From a bacterium (lineage in GTDB: Bacteria; T1Sed10-126), in contig PWOD01000204.1 in NCBI GenBank assembly GCA_003557545.1, positions 1-8,093 on the forward strand: a DNA stretch of 8,093 nt, given 5' to 3'. Position 1 is the first letter of the stretch. Each line of letters opens with the position of its first letter. Position numbers and translations under genes: made by a program. Positions 1 through 6,358 of this stretch are shown in pieces. Under the pieces are notes generated by a model, which was not told where the DNA came from, made no database searches, and saw only the letters and a program-made list of their open reading frames with translations.

Positions 1-579
1 ATCCTGGGCTATCCTCTGTTGGGGCTGCTTTTTCGCAGCGGCGCTTTTACCCTTCGTGACCAACGTATAACCTATGCTGTTCTTGCCGCCGCTTTGCTGG
101 GGCTGCTGGCCTATGGAATTTTGCGAGTTTTTATTTCGATCTGCTATTCTTATGAAGATACTCGTGGCCCGGTAATCTCCGCCACCCTGGCGCTGATAAC
201 CAATGGTAGTTTGAATATAATTTTTGTTCTGCTCTGGAGTTACTGGTTACCCGGCTTAATTGAATACCGTGTGGCATCATTGACTCTGGCCGGGACCGTA
301 GCCGTCTGGCTTCAGGTGTTCTTTCTTCGCCGCTGGCTTCGCCGTTATCTGCCCGACAAACAGCTCTTCCCCTGGAAAAAACTGTTACTTCAGCTGCTCT
401 TTGCAATTGTTATGAGTCTTATTGTAAGTCTGCTTTTTTGGGTTAGTATGAATGAACTTTTCAGGGTGGTTAGCGCTGTTTTTATTGGTGGGTTTAGTTA
501 TTTTTTACTTGCTCATTTTAGTGGAGAAACTTATCCTTACCGGATATGGAAACAGTTTAAAAACAGATTATTCAAGTAA
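1..579 (+). CDS. murJ: Lipid II flippase MurJ/MviN family, C-terminal part (5' end outside window)
   Basis: The reading frame is open from base 1 and ends with TAA at 577-579. This gives the last 192 residues of a protein whose family is usually about 500 residues or more. MurJ moves lipid-linked peptidoglycan precursor across the inner membrane. The fragment opens with a 'PLLGLLFRSGAF' segment, which resembles the family's 'LLFxRGAF' loop. It continues with an 'RVFISICYSYEDTRGPV' segment, like the conserved amphipathic Y-x-x-x-DT-x-x-PV stretch, and then an 'N-x-x-LN' helix. About five hydrophobic helices follow, with Arg-rich loops (for example 'RRWLRRYLP') and a short basic tail. The downstream neighbours make lipopolysaccharide sugars, so an O-antigen or polysaccharide flippase of the same MOP superfamily remains possible. 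The MurJ assignment rests on these loop motifs and is fairly strong. The symbol would be less certain without the missing N-terminal two thirds. Confidence 0.8.
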   Translation: MLGYPLLGLLFRSGAFTLRDQRITYAVLAAALLGLLAYGILRVFISICYSYEDTRGPVISATLALITNGSLNIIFVLLWSYWLPGLIEYRVASLTLAGTVAVWLQVFFLRRWLRRYLPDKQLFPWKKLLLQLLFAIVMSLIVSLLFWVSMNELFRVVSAVFIGGFSYFLLAHFSGETYPYRIWKQFKNRLFK

Positions 580-636
580 CCGGTCTGCCTGACAAAAAAT
601 TTGTTTCGCAGCCAGTTTAAAACTTTTATCATCGAA

Positions 637-654
637 CGGTTTAATGATAAACCG
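637..654. promoter_or_regulatory. Inverted repeat upstream of rfaE1 (possible operator or RNA hairpin)
   Basis: CGGTTT (637-642) and AAACCG (649-654) are perfect 6-bp inverted arms around the 6-base loop AATGAT. The repeat lies in the 114-bp spacer between murJ and rfaE1, about 50 bp before the rfaE1 start. No T-run follows, so it does not look like an intrinsic terminator of murJ. A near copy of the loop and right arm occurs at 5810-5824 in the other large intergenic region. It may be an operator or a weak 5'UTR hairpin; the role is inferred from position only. No convincing -35/-10 pair was found in this spacer, so rfaE1 may simply be read through from murJ. Confidence 0.35.
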
Positions 655-690
655 AGTTAAAACCCTAAAAACCGATTAAATTGTTCTTAT

Positions 691-694
691 GGAG
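691..694 (+). promoter_or_regulatory. Ribosome binding site that decides the rfaE1 start
   Basis: GGAG at 691-694 is the only good Shine-Dalgarno sequence here. It overlaps the GTG at 694, so it cannot serve that codon. It stands 8 bases before the TTG at 703, which is the normal spacing and points to TTG as the true start. Confidence 0.6.
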
Positions 695-702
695 TGAGTG
701 AT

Positions 703-1674
703 TTGGAAAAACTATTTGATAAATTTTCGCAACTGAAAATAGCCGTAATCGGAGATCTTATTCTTGATAAATATGTCTGGGGCGAGGTTTTCAGAGTTAG
801 CCCCGAAGCTCCGGTTCCTGTGGTTCGAGTCCAGAAAAAAAATGAACGGCTTGGAGGAGCTGGAAATACCGCTCAGGTAATTAAAGCACTTGGTGCCGGT
901 GTCACTCTGTTTGGCCGTTTGGGTGAAGATTTAGGTGGCAGGCGGTTTTCTAATCTTCTGGACGATGCAGAGATTGAGCTTGTCAAACTTCCCAATCAAC
1001 TGCACTGTTCCACAACTGTAAAAACGAGAATTATGGCCGGGGGCCAGCATATCGTTCGAATTGATGAGGAACGGCGTGATTCAGTTACTGTTTCGGAGTT
1101 GGAAACTACTCGTCAAAATCTTTTGTCTCAACTTTCTGGATATGATGCCCTACTTTTCTCTGATTACGGAAAGGGGGTTTTTTCTCCCGAAAACTTGAAG
1201 ATATGGATGGAACTGCGGACGACCCTGGACTGTCCGCTTGTTGTTGATCCCCACATTGGTCATTTCACCGACTATCGTGGTGCGACCCTGTTAACTCCTA
1301 ATGAGCAGGAGTTTCTTAGTGGTATGGGAGTTTATTCTGATGAACAGGTTAATCTGGAAGAACTTTCTCGACAGGCCGTGGAACAGCTACAGCTGGAGGC
1401 TCTGTTGATTACCCGGGGGGAAAATGGGATGAATCTTGTTGAAACCAATAAACCGGTTGTTCATCTTCCAGCGGAAGCCCGGGAGGTATATGATGTTACC
1501 GGGGCCGGAGATACTGTCGCCGGGGTTGTCTGTCTGGGTGAAGCACTGGGTTTAGATCGGCAACAATCAATCAGACTTGCCAATCTGGCCGCCGGTATTG
1601 CTGTGGGTCGTATGGGTACTGTTGTGGTTACTCCCGAAGAAATAAGGCAGGAACTGAAAAATGGGAGTTCTTGA
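703..1674 (+). CDS. rfaE1: D-glycero-beta-D-manno-heptose-7-phosphate kinase (PfkB family, RfaE domain I)
   Basis: This kinase phosphorylates heptose 7-phosphate at C1, giving the 1,7-bisphosphate, in cytosolic ADP-heptose synthesis for the lipopolysaccharide inner core. The 323-residue protein aligns by eye along its length with the N-terminal half of E. coli HldE. Matches include 'IGDLILDKY' (16-24), 'RVSPEAPVPVV' (31-41), the 'GGAGN' sugar-binding loop (51-55), a 'KTRIMAGGQHIVRID' segment, 'DYGKG', 'LLTPNEQE', and 'YDVTGAGDT' with the GAGD anion hole and catalytic base at 267-270 (Asp270). One difference is His184 in 'VDPH', where E. coli has 'IDPK'. I chose TTG at 703 because of the GGAG 8 bases upstream; GTG at 694 would add three residues but overlaps that site. 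The adenylyltransferase half is a separate downstream gene overlapping by 14 bp. An internal A8 run sits at 835-842. The family assignment is secure, and the substrate follows from the partner genes. Confidence 0.93.
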   Translation: MEKLFDKFSQLKIAVIGDLILDKYVWGEVFRVSPEAPVPVVRVQKKNERLGGAGNTAQVIKALGAGVTLFGRLGEDLGGRRFSNLLDDAEIELVKLPNQLHCSTTVKTRIMAGGQHIVRIDEERRDSVTVSELETTRQNLLSQLSGYDALLFSDYGKGVFSPENLKIWMELRTTLDCPLVVDPHIGHFTDYRGATLLTPNEQEFLSGMGVYSDEQVNLEELSRQAVEQLQLEALLITRGENGMNLVETNKPVVHLPAEAREVYDVTGAGDTVAGVVCLGEALGLDRQQSIRLANLAAGIAVGRMGTVVVTPEEIRQELKNGSS

Positions 1675-2149
1675 ACTGCAGGCCGCACGGGAAAAAGTTG
1701 CCACTCTTCAGGCCCGGGGGAAGCAGGTTGCTTTCACCAATGGCTGTTTTGATCTTTTACACTGTGGCCATCTGCATCTGCTGAAGGAAGATAAAGCCCG
1801 GGCTGATTACCTTCTGGTTGGATTAAATAGCGATAGTTCAGTTCGGCGGCTTAAGGGAAATAAAAGACCACTGTTACCCGAACAGGAGCGGGCAGAGTTG
1901 CTTGACGCTCTGGAGCCGGTGGACGATCTGGTGATTTTTTCTGAATCTACTCCGCTCCGGCTGATTGAAGAGATTAAGCCTGATCTGTTGGTGAAAGGTG
2001 CTGATTATCAGGTTGATGATATAGTTGGTGCTTCCTCGGTTCAGGCATCGGGTGGCCGAGTATACCGTGTCAAACTGAAAGAAAACTCTGGAACTACAGA
2101 GTTAATAAATAAGATCATTCGGCTCTATGGTGGTGAAGAAGATGGCTGA
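1661..2149 (+). CDS. rfaE2: D-glycero-beta-D-manno-heptose 1-phosphate adenylyltransferase (RfaE domain II)
   Basis: This enzyme transfers AMP from ATP to heptose 1-phosphate, giving ADP-heptose, two steps after the RfaE1 kinase. The intermediate phosphatase GmhB is not in the window. The 162-residue protein matches the C-terminal half of E. coli HldE. It shows 'FTNGCFDLLHCGH' with the nucleotidyltransferase HxGH signature at 34-37, 'LNSDSSVRRLKG' (55-66), 'RPLLPEQER' (69-77), 'LLVKGADY' (109-116) and a late 'STT'-like stretch, here 'SGTTELINKI'. The ATG at 1661 lies inside the end of rfaE1 (14-bp overlap) and has AGGA at 1649-1652, 8 bases upstream. Translational coupling with rfaE1 is therefore likely. 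Kinase and transferase are separate polypeptides here, unlike the fused HldE of enterics. A related glycerol-3-phosphate cytidylyltransferase-like role is unlikely given the RfaE1 neighbour. Confidence 0.93.
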   Translation: MGVLELQAAREKVATLQARGKQVAFTNGCFDLLHCGHLHLLKEDKARADYLLVGLNSDSSVRRLKGNKRPLLPEQERAELLDALEPVDDLVIFSESTPLRLIEEIKPDLLVKGADYQVDDIVGASSVQASGGRVYRVKLKENSGTTELINKIIRLYGGEEDG

Positions 2150-2873
2150 TCCCCAGGTTATAGCGGTCATTCCAGCTCGTTATCAATCCCAGAGATTTCC
2201 CGGAAAACCGTTAGCTAAAATTGCCGGTAAAATGATGATTAATCGGGTCGCCCGGGCTGCTTCAGAAGCTGTTACTGTCGATCGGGTTATAGTTGCGACA
2301 GATGACCAGAGAGTTTTTGATGCGGTGGACAGGGCGCTGGCCACACCCCTTATGACCTCGTCAGAGCATAGTTCTGGCAGTGATCGGGTGGCTGAGGTTG
2401 CTGTTAGTTTTCCCACGGCCAAAATCATCCTCAATGTTCAGGGGGATGAACCTTTAATCAAAGCTGCTGATCTTGATGCCGGAGTTGAGATTTTACAAAG
2501 CCGCCCTGACCTTAATCTGGTTAGCTTTGCCGCGCCCTGTCCGGCGGGGGAGGAAACCGATCCGGATCTGGTCAAGGTGGTTAAAACCCTTAGTGGTAAA
2601 GCACTTTATTTTAGTCGTTCACCGATTCCTTTCGCCCGAGCAAAAGAGCCCGACTACTGGCAGCATATCGGAATATATATATATCGCCGTTCTGCACTGC
2701 TTGATTTCGTTCGTAATTCACCCACTCCACTTGAACTTACTGAACAGCTTGAACAGCTGCGGCTTTTACAGAATGGCGTTGATATTCAGCTTGTAGAGCT
2801 GAAAGAACCAACAGTGGGAGTTGACCGTCCGGCTGATATTCGGTTGGTAGAGGAACGTATTAAGCACAGTTAA
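2142..2873 (+). CDS. kdsB: 3-deoxy-manno-octulosonate cytidylyltransferase (CMP-Kdo synthetase)
   Basis: KdsB activates Kdo with CTP to CMP-Kdo, the donor used by Kdo transferase to begin the lipopolysaccharide inner core; it acts in the cytosol. The 243-residue protein has the family's usual length and motifs: 'IPARYQSQRFPGKPL' (10-24), 'VIVATDD' (49-55), 'HSSGSDR' (76-82; the more usual form is SGTDR), 'NVQGDEP' (98-104) with the metal-binding Asp102, 'ALYFSRSPIP', 'HIGIYIYR', 'LEQLRLL' and a late 'GVDRPAD' with Asp228. The ATG at 2142 overlaps the rfaE2 stop by 8 bp and has GGTGA at 2132-2136 upstream. An ATG at 2127 would add five residues but has no ribosome binding site. A (AT)6 run at 2673-2684 encodes the Ile-Tyr repeat of 'GIYIY'. 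The CMP-Kdo assignment is firm. CMP-sugar synthetases for related octulosonates are a remote alternative. Confidence 0.94.
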   Translation: MADPQVIAVIPARYQSQRFPGKPLAKIAGKMMINRVARAASEAVTVDRVIVATDDQRVFDAVDRALATPLMTSSEHSSGSDRVAEVAVSFPTAKIILNVQGDEPLIKAADLDAGVEILQSRPDLNLVSFAAPCPAGEETDPDLVKVVKTLSGKALYFSRSPIPFARAKEPDYWQHIGIYIYRRSALLDFVRNSPTPLELTEQLEQLRLLQNGVDIQLVELKEPTVGVDRPADIRLVEERIKHS

Positions 2874-2931
2874 GAGTCCAGACTGACATCGGGTTGATCT
2901 TTAATAGATTTTTGAAAGTGAGAGCTGGTTG

Positions 2932-4566
2932 ATGCAAATTAGATTGCCGCGCTATTTGTTGCCTTTTAACTTAACCCAACTTCCACATTCCAGGGTAGAA
3001 GTAGCGGTTATCGGTGCAGGTGTGGCCGGTTTACGTTGTTCCCTCAGGCTGGCGGATAGTTATGAGGTTGAAATATTTGCCAAAGGATCTCCTGAAAAAA
3101 CCAACACCTGGCATGCTCAGGGGGGAGTTGCAGCAGCTCTGGCAGCCGATGATTCGGCTGAAAAACATGCACAGGATAGTTTGAAGACAGGAGCCGGTCT
3201 GTCCGACCGGCCGGTAGTGGAAAAAGTAACAAAAGCGGCCCCGGAACTTATCCGTAAACTTGTCAGCTCCGAACCGGTTTTTAATCGCTCTGAAAACCGC
3301 TTGTCCCTGGGGCGGGAAGGCGGACATAGTTGTGCAAGGGTAGTTCACGCCAGTGGTGATGCCACCGGGAGGGAAATCTCTCAAATCTTGTTGGACAGGG
3401 TTAAAAACTCTCCCGGAATCAATCTTAATTTGAACTCTATGGTGGTTGATTTGGTGATTGATCAGGGCAAAATTTCTGGAATACTTGTAGTTAGAAATGG
3501 TCGGTTGGAATTCGTGGAAACCGGTGCGCTGGTCCTTGCAACAGGAGGGCTCGGACAGATTTATCGTGAGACCACAAACTGTGTCGGAACTACCGGTGAC
3601 GCTATGGCTATGGCCCTGAGGAGTGGACTATCGCTTCAGGACATGGAGTTTATTCAATTTCATCCAACAGTTCTTTATCTGCCTGGCGCTCCACGATTCC
3701 TTATAACTGAGGCGGTCAGGGGAGAGGGCGGGATAATTCGTGATATCAGCGGTGAAAGATTTTTATCCTCGGCCGATCCGCGTGCTGAACTGGCTCCACG
3801 TGATCTTGTTAGTCGAGAGATTTTGCAGCGAATGATCTTAACCGATTCATCCTCTGTTTATCTGGATTTGACTGAGTTTTCAACGGACTGGCTGGAGAAT
3901 CGTTTCCCTACCGTTTTTTCTACCTGTCAAAGTTATGGACTGGATATTTCGCGGGAGCTGATACCGGTACGGCCCTGTGCCCATTATAGTATGGGTGGGG
4001 TATTAGTTGAACTGCCGGGTCGCACCGCTGTAGAAGGGGTTTATGCTGTTGGCGAAACAGCCTCGACTGGTTTTCACGGAGCCAACAGACTGGCCTCTAA
4101 TTCATTGCTGGAAGGATTAGTTCTGGGGGACTCACTGGGCCGGGAAATCTTGCAGGTAGGTCTGGTCAAAACTTCCCGTCCGGCCGGTTTGAAATCATCC
4201 GGTCTGACAGGCAGTAGAAATCTCGACCTGGTTGATGTCAGGAAATCATTACAGAGTACGATGTGGCGTTATGCTGGAATTTTACGCGATAGAGACAGAT
4301 TAGTCCGGGCCCGCGAATCTATTGCACGTTGGATAGAGTTGACTGCAACAGTGGACTGTAGAACTCCTGCTGATCTCGAGACGATCAATATGTTACAGTT
4401 GGGATTGATTGTTGTTAACCAGGCTCTGCTGCGCCGGGAGAGCCGTGGGGCCCATTTTAGAACGGATTTTCAAACTGCTCGTGATAAGTTTCGCTGTCAT
4501 TCAACCGTTTGTTGGGATTTTCAGGAAAATTGTCTGGATAGTGGTTGGAGAGCAGTCGAACAATAA
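2932..4566 (+). CDS. nadB: L-aspartate oxidase
   Basis: NadB oxidises L-aspartate to iminoaspartate with FAD. NadA then uses the product to make quinolinate, the de novo precursor of NAD. The 544-residue protein begins with the flavin-binding 'GAGVAG' (28-33), followed by 'AQGGVAAAL' (62-70) and 'REGGHS'. Residues known to bind or act on substrate in E. coli NadB are all present: Glu129 (E. coli 121), and His244, Glu260, Arg290, His351 and Arg386 at the same numbers as in E. coli. The 'FHPT', 'EAVRGEGG', 'LAPRD', 'HYSMGG' and 'HGANRLASNSLLEGL' blocks and a late 'ESRGAHFRTDF' agree. An Asn stands where succinate dehydrogenase carries the FAD-linked His, which argues against SdhA/FrdA. ATG 2932 has a weak GTGAGAG at 2918-2924. 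The gene follows kdsB after 58 bp without a clear promoter and may be the last gene of that operon. nadA and nadC are absent from the window. Confidence 0.95.
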   Translation: MQIRLPRYLLPFNLTQLPHSRVEVAVIGAGVAGLRCSLRLADSYEVEIFAKGSPEKTNTWHAQGGVAAALAADDSAEKHAQDSLKTGAGLSDRPVVEKVTKAAPELIRKLVSSEPVFNRSENRLSLGREGGHSCARVVHASGDATGREISQILLDRVKNSPGINLNLNSMVVDLVIDQGKISGILVVRNGRLEFVETGALVLATGGLGQIYRETTNCVGTTGDAMAMALRSGLSLQDMEFIQFHPTVLYLPGAPRFLITEAVRGEGGIIRDISGERFLSSADPRAELAPRDLVSREILQRMILTDSSSVYLDLTEFSTDWLENRFPTVFSTCQSYGLDISRELIPVRPCAHYSMGGVLVELPGRTAVEGVYAVGETASTGFHGANRLASNSLLEGLVLGDSLGREILQVGLVKTSRPAGLKSSGLTGSRNLDLVDVRKSLQSTMWRYAGILRDRDRLVRARESIARWIELTATVDCRTPADLETINMLQLGLIVVNQALLRRESRGAHFRTDFQTARDKFRCHSTVCWDFQENCLDSGWRAVEQ

Positions 4567-5550
4567 TCAGAGGACTTCTCGTAATCTTTCGGTTAACCGG
4601 ATAGCGTTGTCGAAATTTCTCATCCCCATAAAACTGATGTTTGCTCCGATAAGACAGGGGTTATTAAGCCGCTGATTGGTCTGTATAATCTTTTCTAGCA
4701 CCTTTGCTGATTCATCAATTGAAACATCAACTGGATTTTTACTATTTAAAATTTTTCGTTCAAGAGCTTCCGGAATTTTTACACCCAACCAGCGCATGAA
4801 ATTGATATCTTTTTTTTCGGCGATTGGAGCAAAACTCCAGAAAATCGCCGGACTGTCCGTCCCGGTTTCTCCAAGTTCCAGGTCGAGATCTTCAAGAAGT
4901 TTTGTTGCTGACCCGGCTTCGGTGATAATCTGTGTGGTGAAAAAGTCGGCGCCGCATCTAATTTTATAAGAGATTCTTTCCGGTTCATCCAGGCTGCTCA
5001 GGCGTCGCGTTGGTATACAGATATTTCCGATGAGGTAATCGGTTGGGTTCGCTGAATTGTTGAGCAGATTTGTTTTGCCGTTGTTTAAATTTTCTCGGAT
5101 TAGTCGATTGGCCTCCGGGACCGACAGCCCGTTATAGGCATCAGCCTCCTGTTCACCACCAACCACAACAAGATTTTCCAGGGCATAATTTTCGGCTGTT
5201 TCTATTAACCATTCTTCCTCTACTGCCGGGGGATTGTGGACGACAACCCGGCAGATTATGATTTTTTGGTTGGGAAAATGGGTGCGCAACTGTTGGGCGT
5301 ATTCTCGTGGTTGATAGCGTGGTTTAAATGAACTTTTCCTTTGACCTTTTTCACTCTTGCTTTGCTCTTCACGGATCTCTGGAAGATTAATACCGTCTAC
5401 CCGGGAACGCTCAAACAGTTCAGATAGTTTGTTGATTCGTAATTTTAACTCCTGCTCGTCTGCATCAAGTTCAGGGGGGATCAGTTCAAATAATAGTGGT
5501 TTATCAGAAAATCGTTGAGATATTCGGGCAATCCTGGGCTGGTTTGGCAA
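4567..5550 (-). CDS. Methylenetetrahydrofolate reductase-like protein (divergent MetF family)
   Basis: MTHFRs reduce 5,10-methylene-tetrahydrofolate to the 5-methyl form with a flavin in a TIM barrel, feeding methionine synthesis or the methyl branch of acetogenesis. The 327-residue protein is slightly longer than typical MetF (about 300). It has 'FELIPPE' at 21-27, matching 'FEFFPP' with the catalytic Glu (Glu22 here, Glu28 in E. coli). It also has 'DGINLPEI', 'VVGGE' near the place of the E. coli 'LRGD' loop, 'GLSVPEA', 'IGNICIP', an 'E..R...K...GADFFTTQ' block with the conserved Gln, and a late 'GANISFM'. A Lys/Ser/Arg-rich insert near residues 62-80 is unusual. The start is TTG at 5550, with a near-perfect AAGGAGG 8 bases upstream on its own strand. 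The gene stands alone, divergent from yajC, and its stop abuts the nadB stop. The family is likely. Substrate and reductant are uncertain, so no symbol is given. Confidence 0.75.
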   Translation of the reverse strand: MPNQPRIARISQRFSDKPLLFELIPPELDADEQELKLRINKLSELFERSRVDGINLPEIREEQSKSEKGQRKSSFKPRYQPREYAQQLRTHFPNQKIIICRVVVHNPPAVEEEWLIETAENYALENLVVVGGEQEADAYNGLSVPEANRLIRENLNNGKTNLLNNSANPTDYLIGNICIPTRRLSSLDEPERISYKIRCGADFFTTQIITEAGSATKLLEDLDLELGETGTDSPAIFWSFAPIAEKKDINFMRWLGVKIPEALERKILNSKNPVDVSIDESAKVLEKIIQTNQRLNNPCLIGANISFMGMRNFDNAIRLTERLREVL

Positions 5551-5558
5551 AATAAAAG

Positions 5559-5565
5559 CCTCCTT
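5559..5565 (-). promoter_or_regulatory. Strong ribosome binding site fixing the TTG start of the MTHFR-like gene
   Basis: Read on the - strand this is AAGGAGG, a full Shine-Dalgarno consensus. It ends 8 bases before the TTG at 5550. No ATG or GTG lies at a suitable distance, so TTG is the start. Confidence 0.85.
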
Positions 5566-5645
5566 TAGAGTTTAAAATCATCGTTAAGTTGAAAAATTTT
5601 ATCCCCTCACGTCCAGTTTTACAAGCTTGATTAATTTTGCTCTAT

Positions 5646-5654
5646 ATTATATCA
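5646..5654 (-). promoter_or_regulatory. Candidate extended -10 promoter for the MTHFR-like gene
   Basis: On the - strand this reads TGATATAAT: an exact TATAAT (5646-5651) preceded by TG at the extended -10 position (5653-5654). No good -35 is seen 16-18 bases upstream, which extended -10 promoters tolerate. Transcription would start near 5639, leaving a leader of roughly 90 bases before the TTG. The surroundings are AT-rich, so a chance match cannot be excluded. Confidence 0.45.
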
Positions 5655-5809
5655 GTCACTGTTAATTAAATTTCTGCTTGTAATATAATCACGCTTATTG
5701 ATTTTTGCCCGGTTATTTGCTTGAGCTAAGCTGTTTGTATGATATGATAATTTTTGCTAATCTATTTATCTATTGGTTGGCCACCTGATTTTAACAGTTA
5801 ATTGTTTTA

Positions 5810-5824
5810 AATGATAAACCCAGT
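5810..5824. repeat. Near copy of the rfaE1-upstream sequence (candidate shared operator)
   Basis: These 15 bases match 643-657 in 14 positions; the shared core is AATGATAAACC. Both copies lie in intergenic DNA. Both sit in a dyad in which GTTT and AAAC flank a centre containing AATGAT, with a spacing of 6 bases at the first site and 8 at the second. A common regulator site is possible. With only two copies in AT-rich DNA the evidence is modest. Confidence 0.3.
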
Positions 5825-5870
5825 CGTCAACTGGTGTCGGTCCTGTTCGAAAAGATCTTATTAAACCAGT

Positions 5871-5900
5871 TTGATAGTGCAAATTTTGCTGTTTTATTAT
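5871..5900 (+). promoter_or_regulatory. Candidate sigma-A/70-type promoter for yajC and downstream genes
   Basis: TTGATA (5871-5876) and TATTAT (5895-5900) each differ from consensus by one base and are 18 bases apart. Transcription would start near 5907, about 120 bases before yajC. This is the best -35/-10 pair in the intergenic region and points toward the yajC-TPR-Pro-rich set. Confidence 0.45.
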
Positions 5901-5937
5901 AAAATTGAGAAAATTGTCGCAAACCTTTCTGGAAATT

Positions 5938-5946
5938 TGTTAATAT
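5938..5946 (+). promoter_or_regulatory. Second candidate promoter (extended -10) for yajC
   Basis: TGTTAATAT has TG plus one base before TAATAT, an extended -10 pattern. The nearest -35-like TTGTCG (5914-5919) is too far away at 21 bases. It may act as a second start nearer to yajC, or be chance in AT-rich DNA. Confidence 0.25.
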
Positions 5947-5980
5947 ATAGCGTAAACGCCTGTTTTATTGATACGGATAA

Positions 5981-5992
5981 GTAAAATTTTAC
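5981..5992. promoter_or_regulatory. Perfect 12-bp palindrome in the yajC leader
   Basis: GTAAAATTTTAC is its own reverse complement. It lies 36 bases before the yajC ATG and downstream of both candidate promoters, a position suited to a repressor operator. The low complexity of the sequence makes this weak evidence. Confidence 0.25.
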
Positions 5993-6028
5993 AAGCCGGA
6001 GGGCTGTTTATAGGAGGCAAGGTAATCA

Positions 6029-6358
6029 ATGGATTTGTTTACAATTTCTTCAGCTTATGCGATGACGGTCGAAAATGGTAATGGGGGCGGTGGTTTTGGG
6101 ACAACAATTTTGATGCTTGCAATAATTTTTGGTATCTTTTATTTTCTGCTTATTAGGCCTCAGAAAAAACAGCAGGCTAAACATCAGGAGATGTTGTCCG
6201 AATTAAGTGCCGGGGACAGAGTTATTACAGCCGGCGGAATTCATGGAAAGATTATTTCGGTTAAAGACAACCAGGTTAAACTTGATGTCTATAAAGATTT
6301 CAAATTAACTCTGGAAAAGTCCTCAATTTCCACTGTTAAGGGTAGTGAAGATGATTAA
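6029..6358 (+). CDS. yajC: YajC, accessory subunit of the Sec translocase
   Basis: YajC is a small inner-membrane protein that associates with SecDF and the SecYEG channel. The 109-residue product has the family plan. A short N-terminus contains a Gly-rich stretch (17-24). One membrane helix spans about 25-42 and ends in the hallmark 'YFLLIRPQKKQQ'. A small beta domain follows with 'LSAGDRVITAGGIHGKI', typical of YajC. The length is normal. ATG 6029 is preceded by TAGGAGG (6011-6017, 11 bases away), with AAGG closer at 6 bases. In many bacteria yajC is followed by secD and secF. Here a TPR protein follows instead, overlapping the yajC stop by 8 bp, so secDF must lie elsewhere or be missing. 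yajC is the first gene of its transcription unit. Confidence 0.95.
   Translation: MDLFTISSAYAMTVENGNGGGGFGTTILMLAIIFGIFYFLLIRPQKKQQAKHQEMLSELSAGDRVITAGGIHGKIISVKDNQVKLDVYKDFKLTLEKSSISTVKGSEDD

Larger units (their letters stand above)
5551..6028. other. 478-bp AT-rich intergenic region between divergent genes
   Basis: No convincing gene was found here. The region separates the MTHFR-like gene (-) from yajC (+) and is visibly richer in A+T than the flanking genes. It holds the candidate promoters listed separately, an isolated perfect -10 hexamer TATAAT at 5684-5689 (+) without a recognisable -35, and a small inverted repeat CCAGT/ACTGG (5820-5824 and 5830-5834). It also holds a 12-bp palindrome at 5981-5992 and a near copy (5810-5824) of the sequence found upstream of rfaE1. 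No T-box, SAM-riboswitch or terminator pattern was recognised on either strand. The length exceeds what two promoters need, so a small RNA or regulator sites could be present; that is inference. Confidence 0.6.

Noticed and set aside
577-606. Possible terminator after murJ
   Set aside because: No stable stem precedes the A/T stretch.
835-842. A8 run in rfaE1 as a possible frameshift site
   Set aside because: The frame is intact, no second frame continues usefully, and there is no stimulatory structure.
2673-2684. (AT)6 run inside kdsB as a possible phase-variation tract
   Set aside because: Only 12 bases, encodes the expected Ile-Tyr residues and keeps the frame; too short to claim slippage.
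2473-2796. 107-codon frame inside kdsB
   Set aside because: Out of frame with a clear kdsB match and resembles no known protein.
3031-3384. 117-codon frame on the - strand inside nadB
   Set aside because: Antisense to well-conserved nadB codons; no domain recognised.
5571-5640. Riboswitch or T-box in the leader of the MTHFR-like gene
   Set aside because: The leader is short and AT-rich, and I could not find T-box or SAM-riboswitch consensus elements.
5820-5834. CCAGT-CGTCA-ACTGG hairpin as a terminator
   Set aside because: A 5-bp stem without a T-run on either side; too weak.
5811-5864. Small frame coding for 17 residues with a CxxC pair in the intergenic region
   Set aside because: No ribosome binding site, too short to judge, and easily expected by chance.
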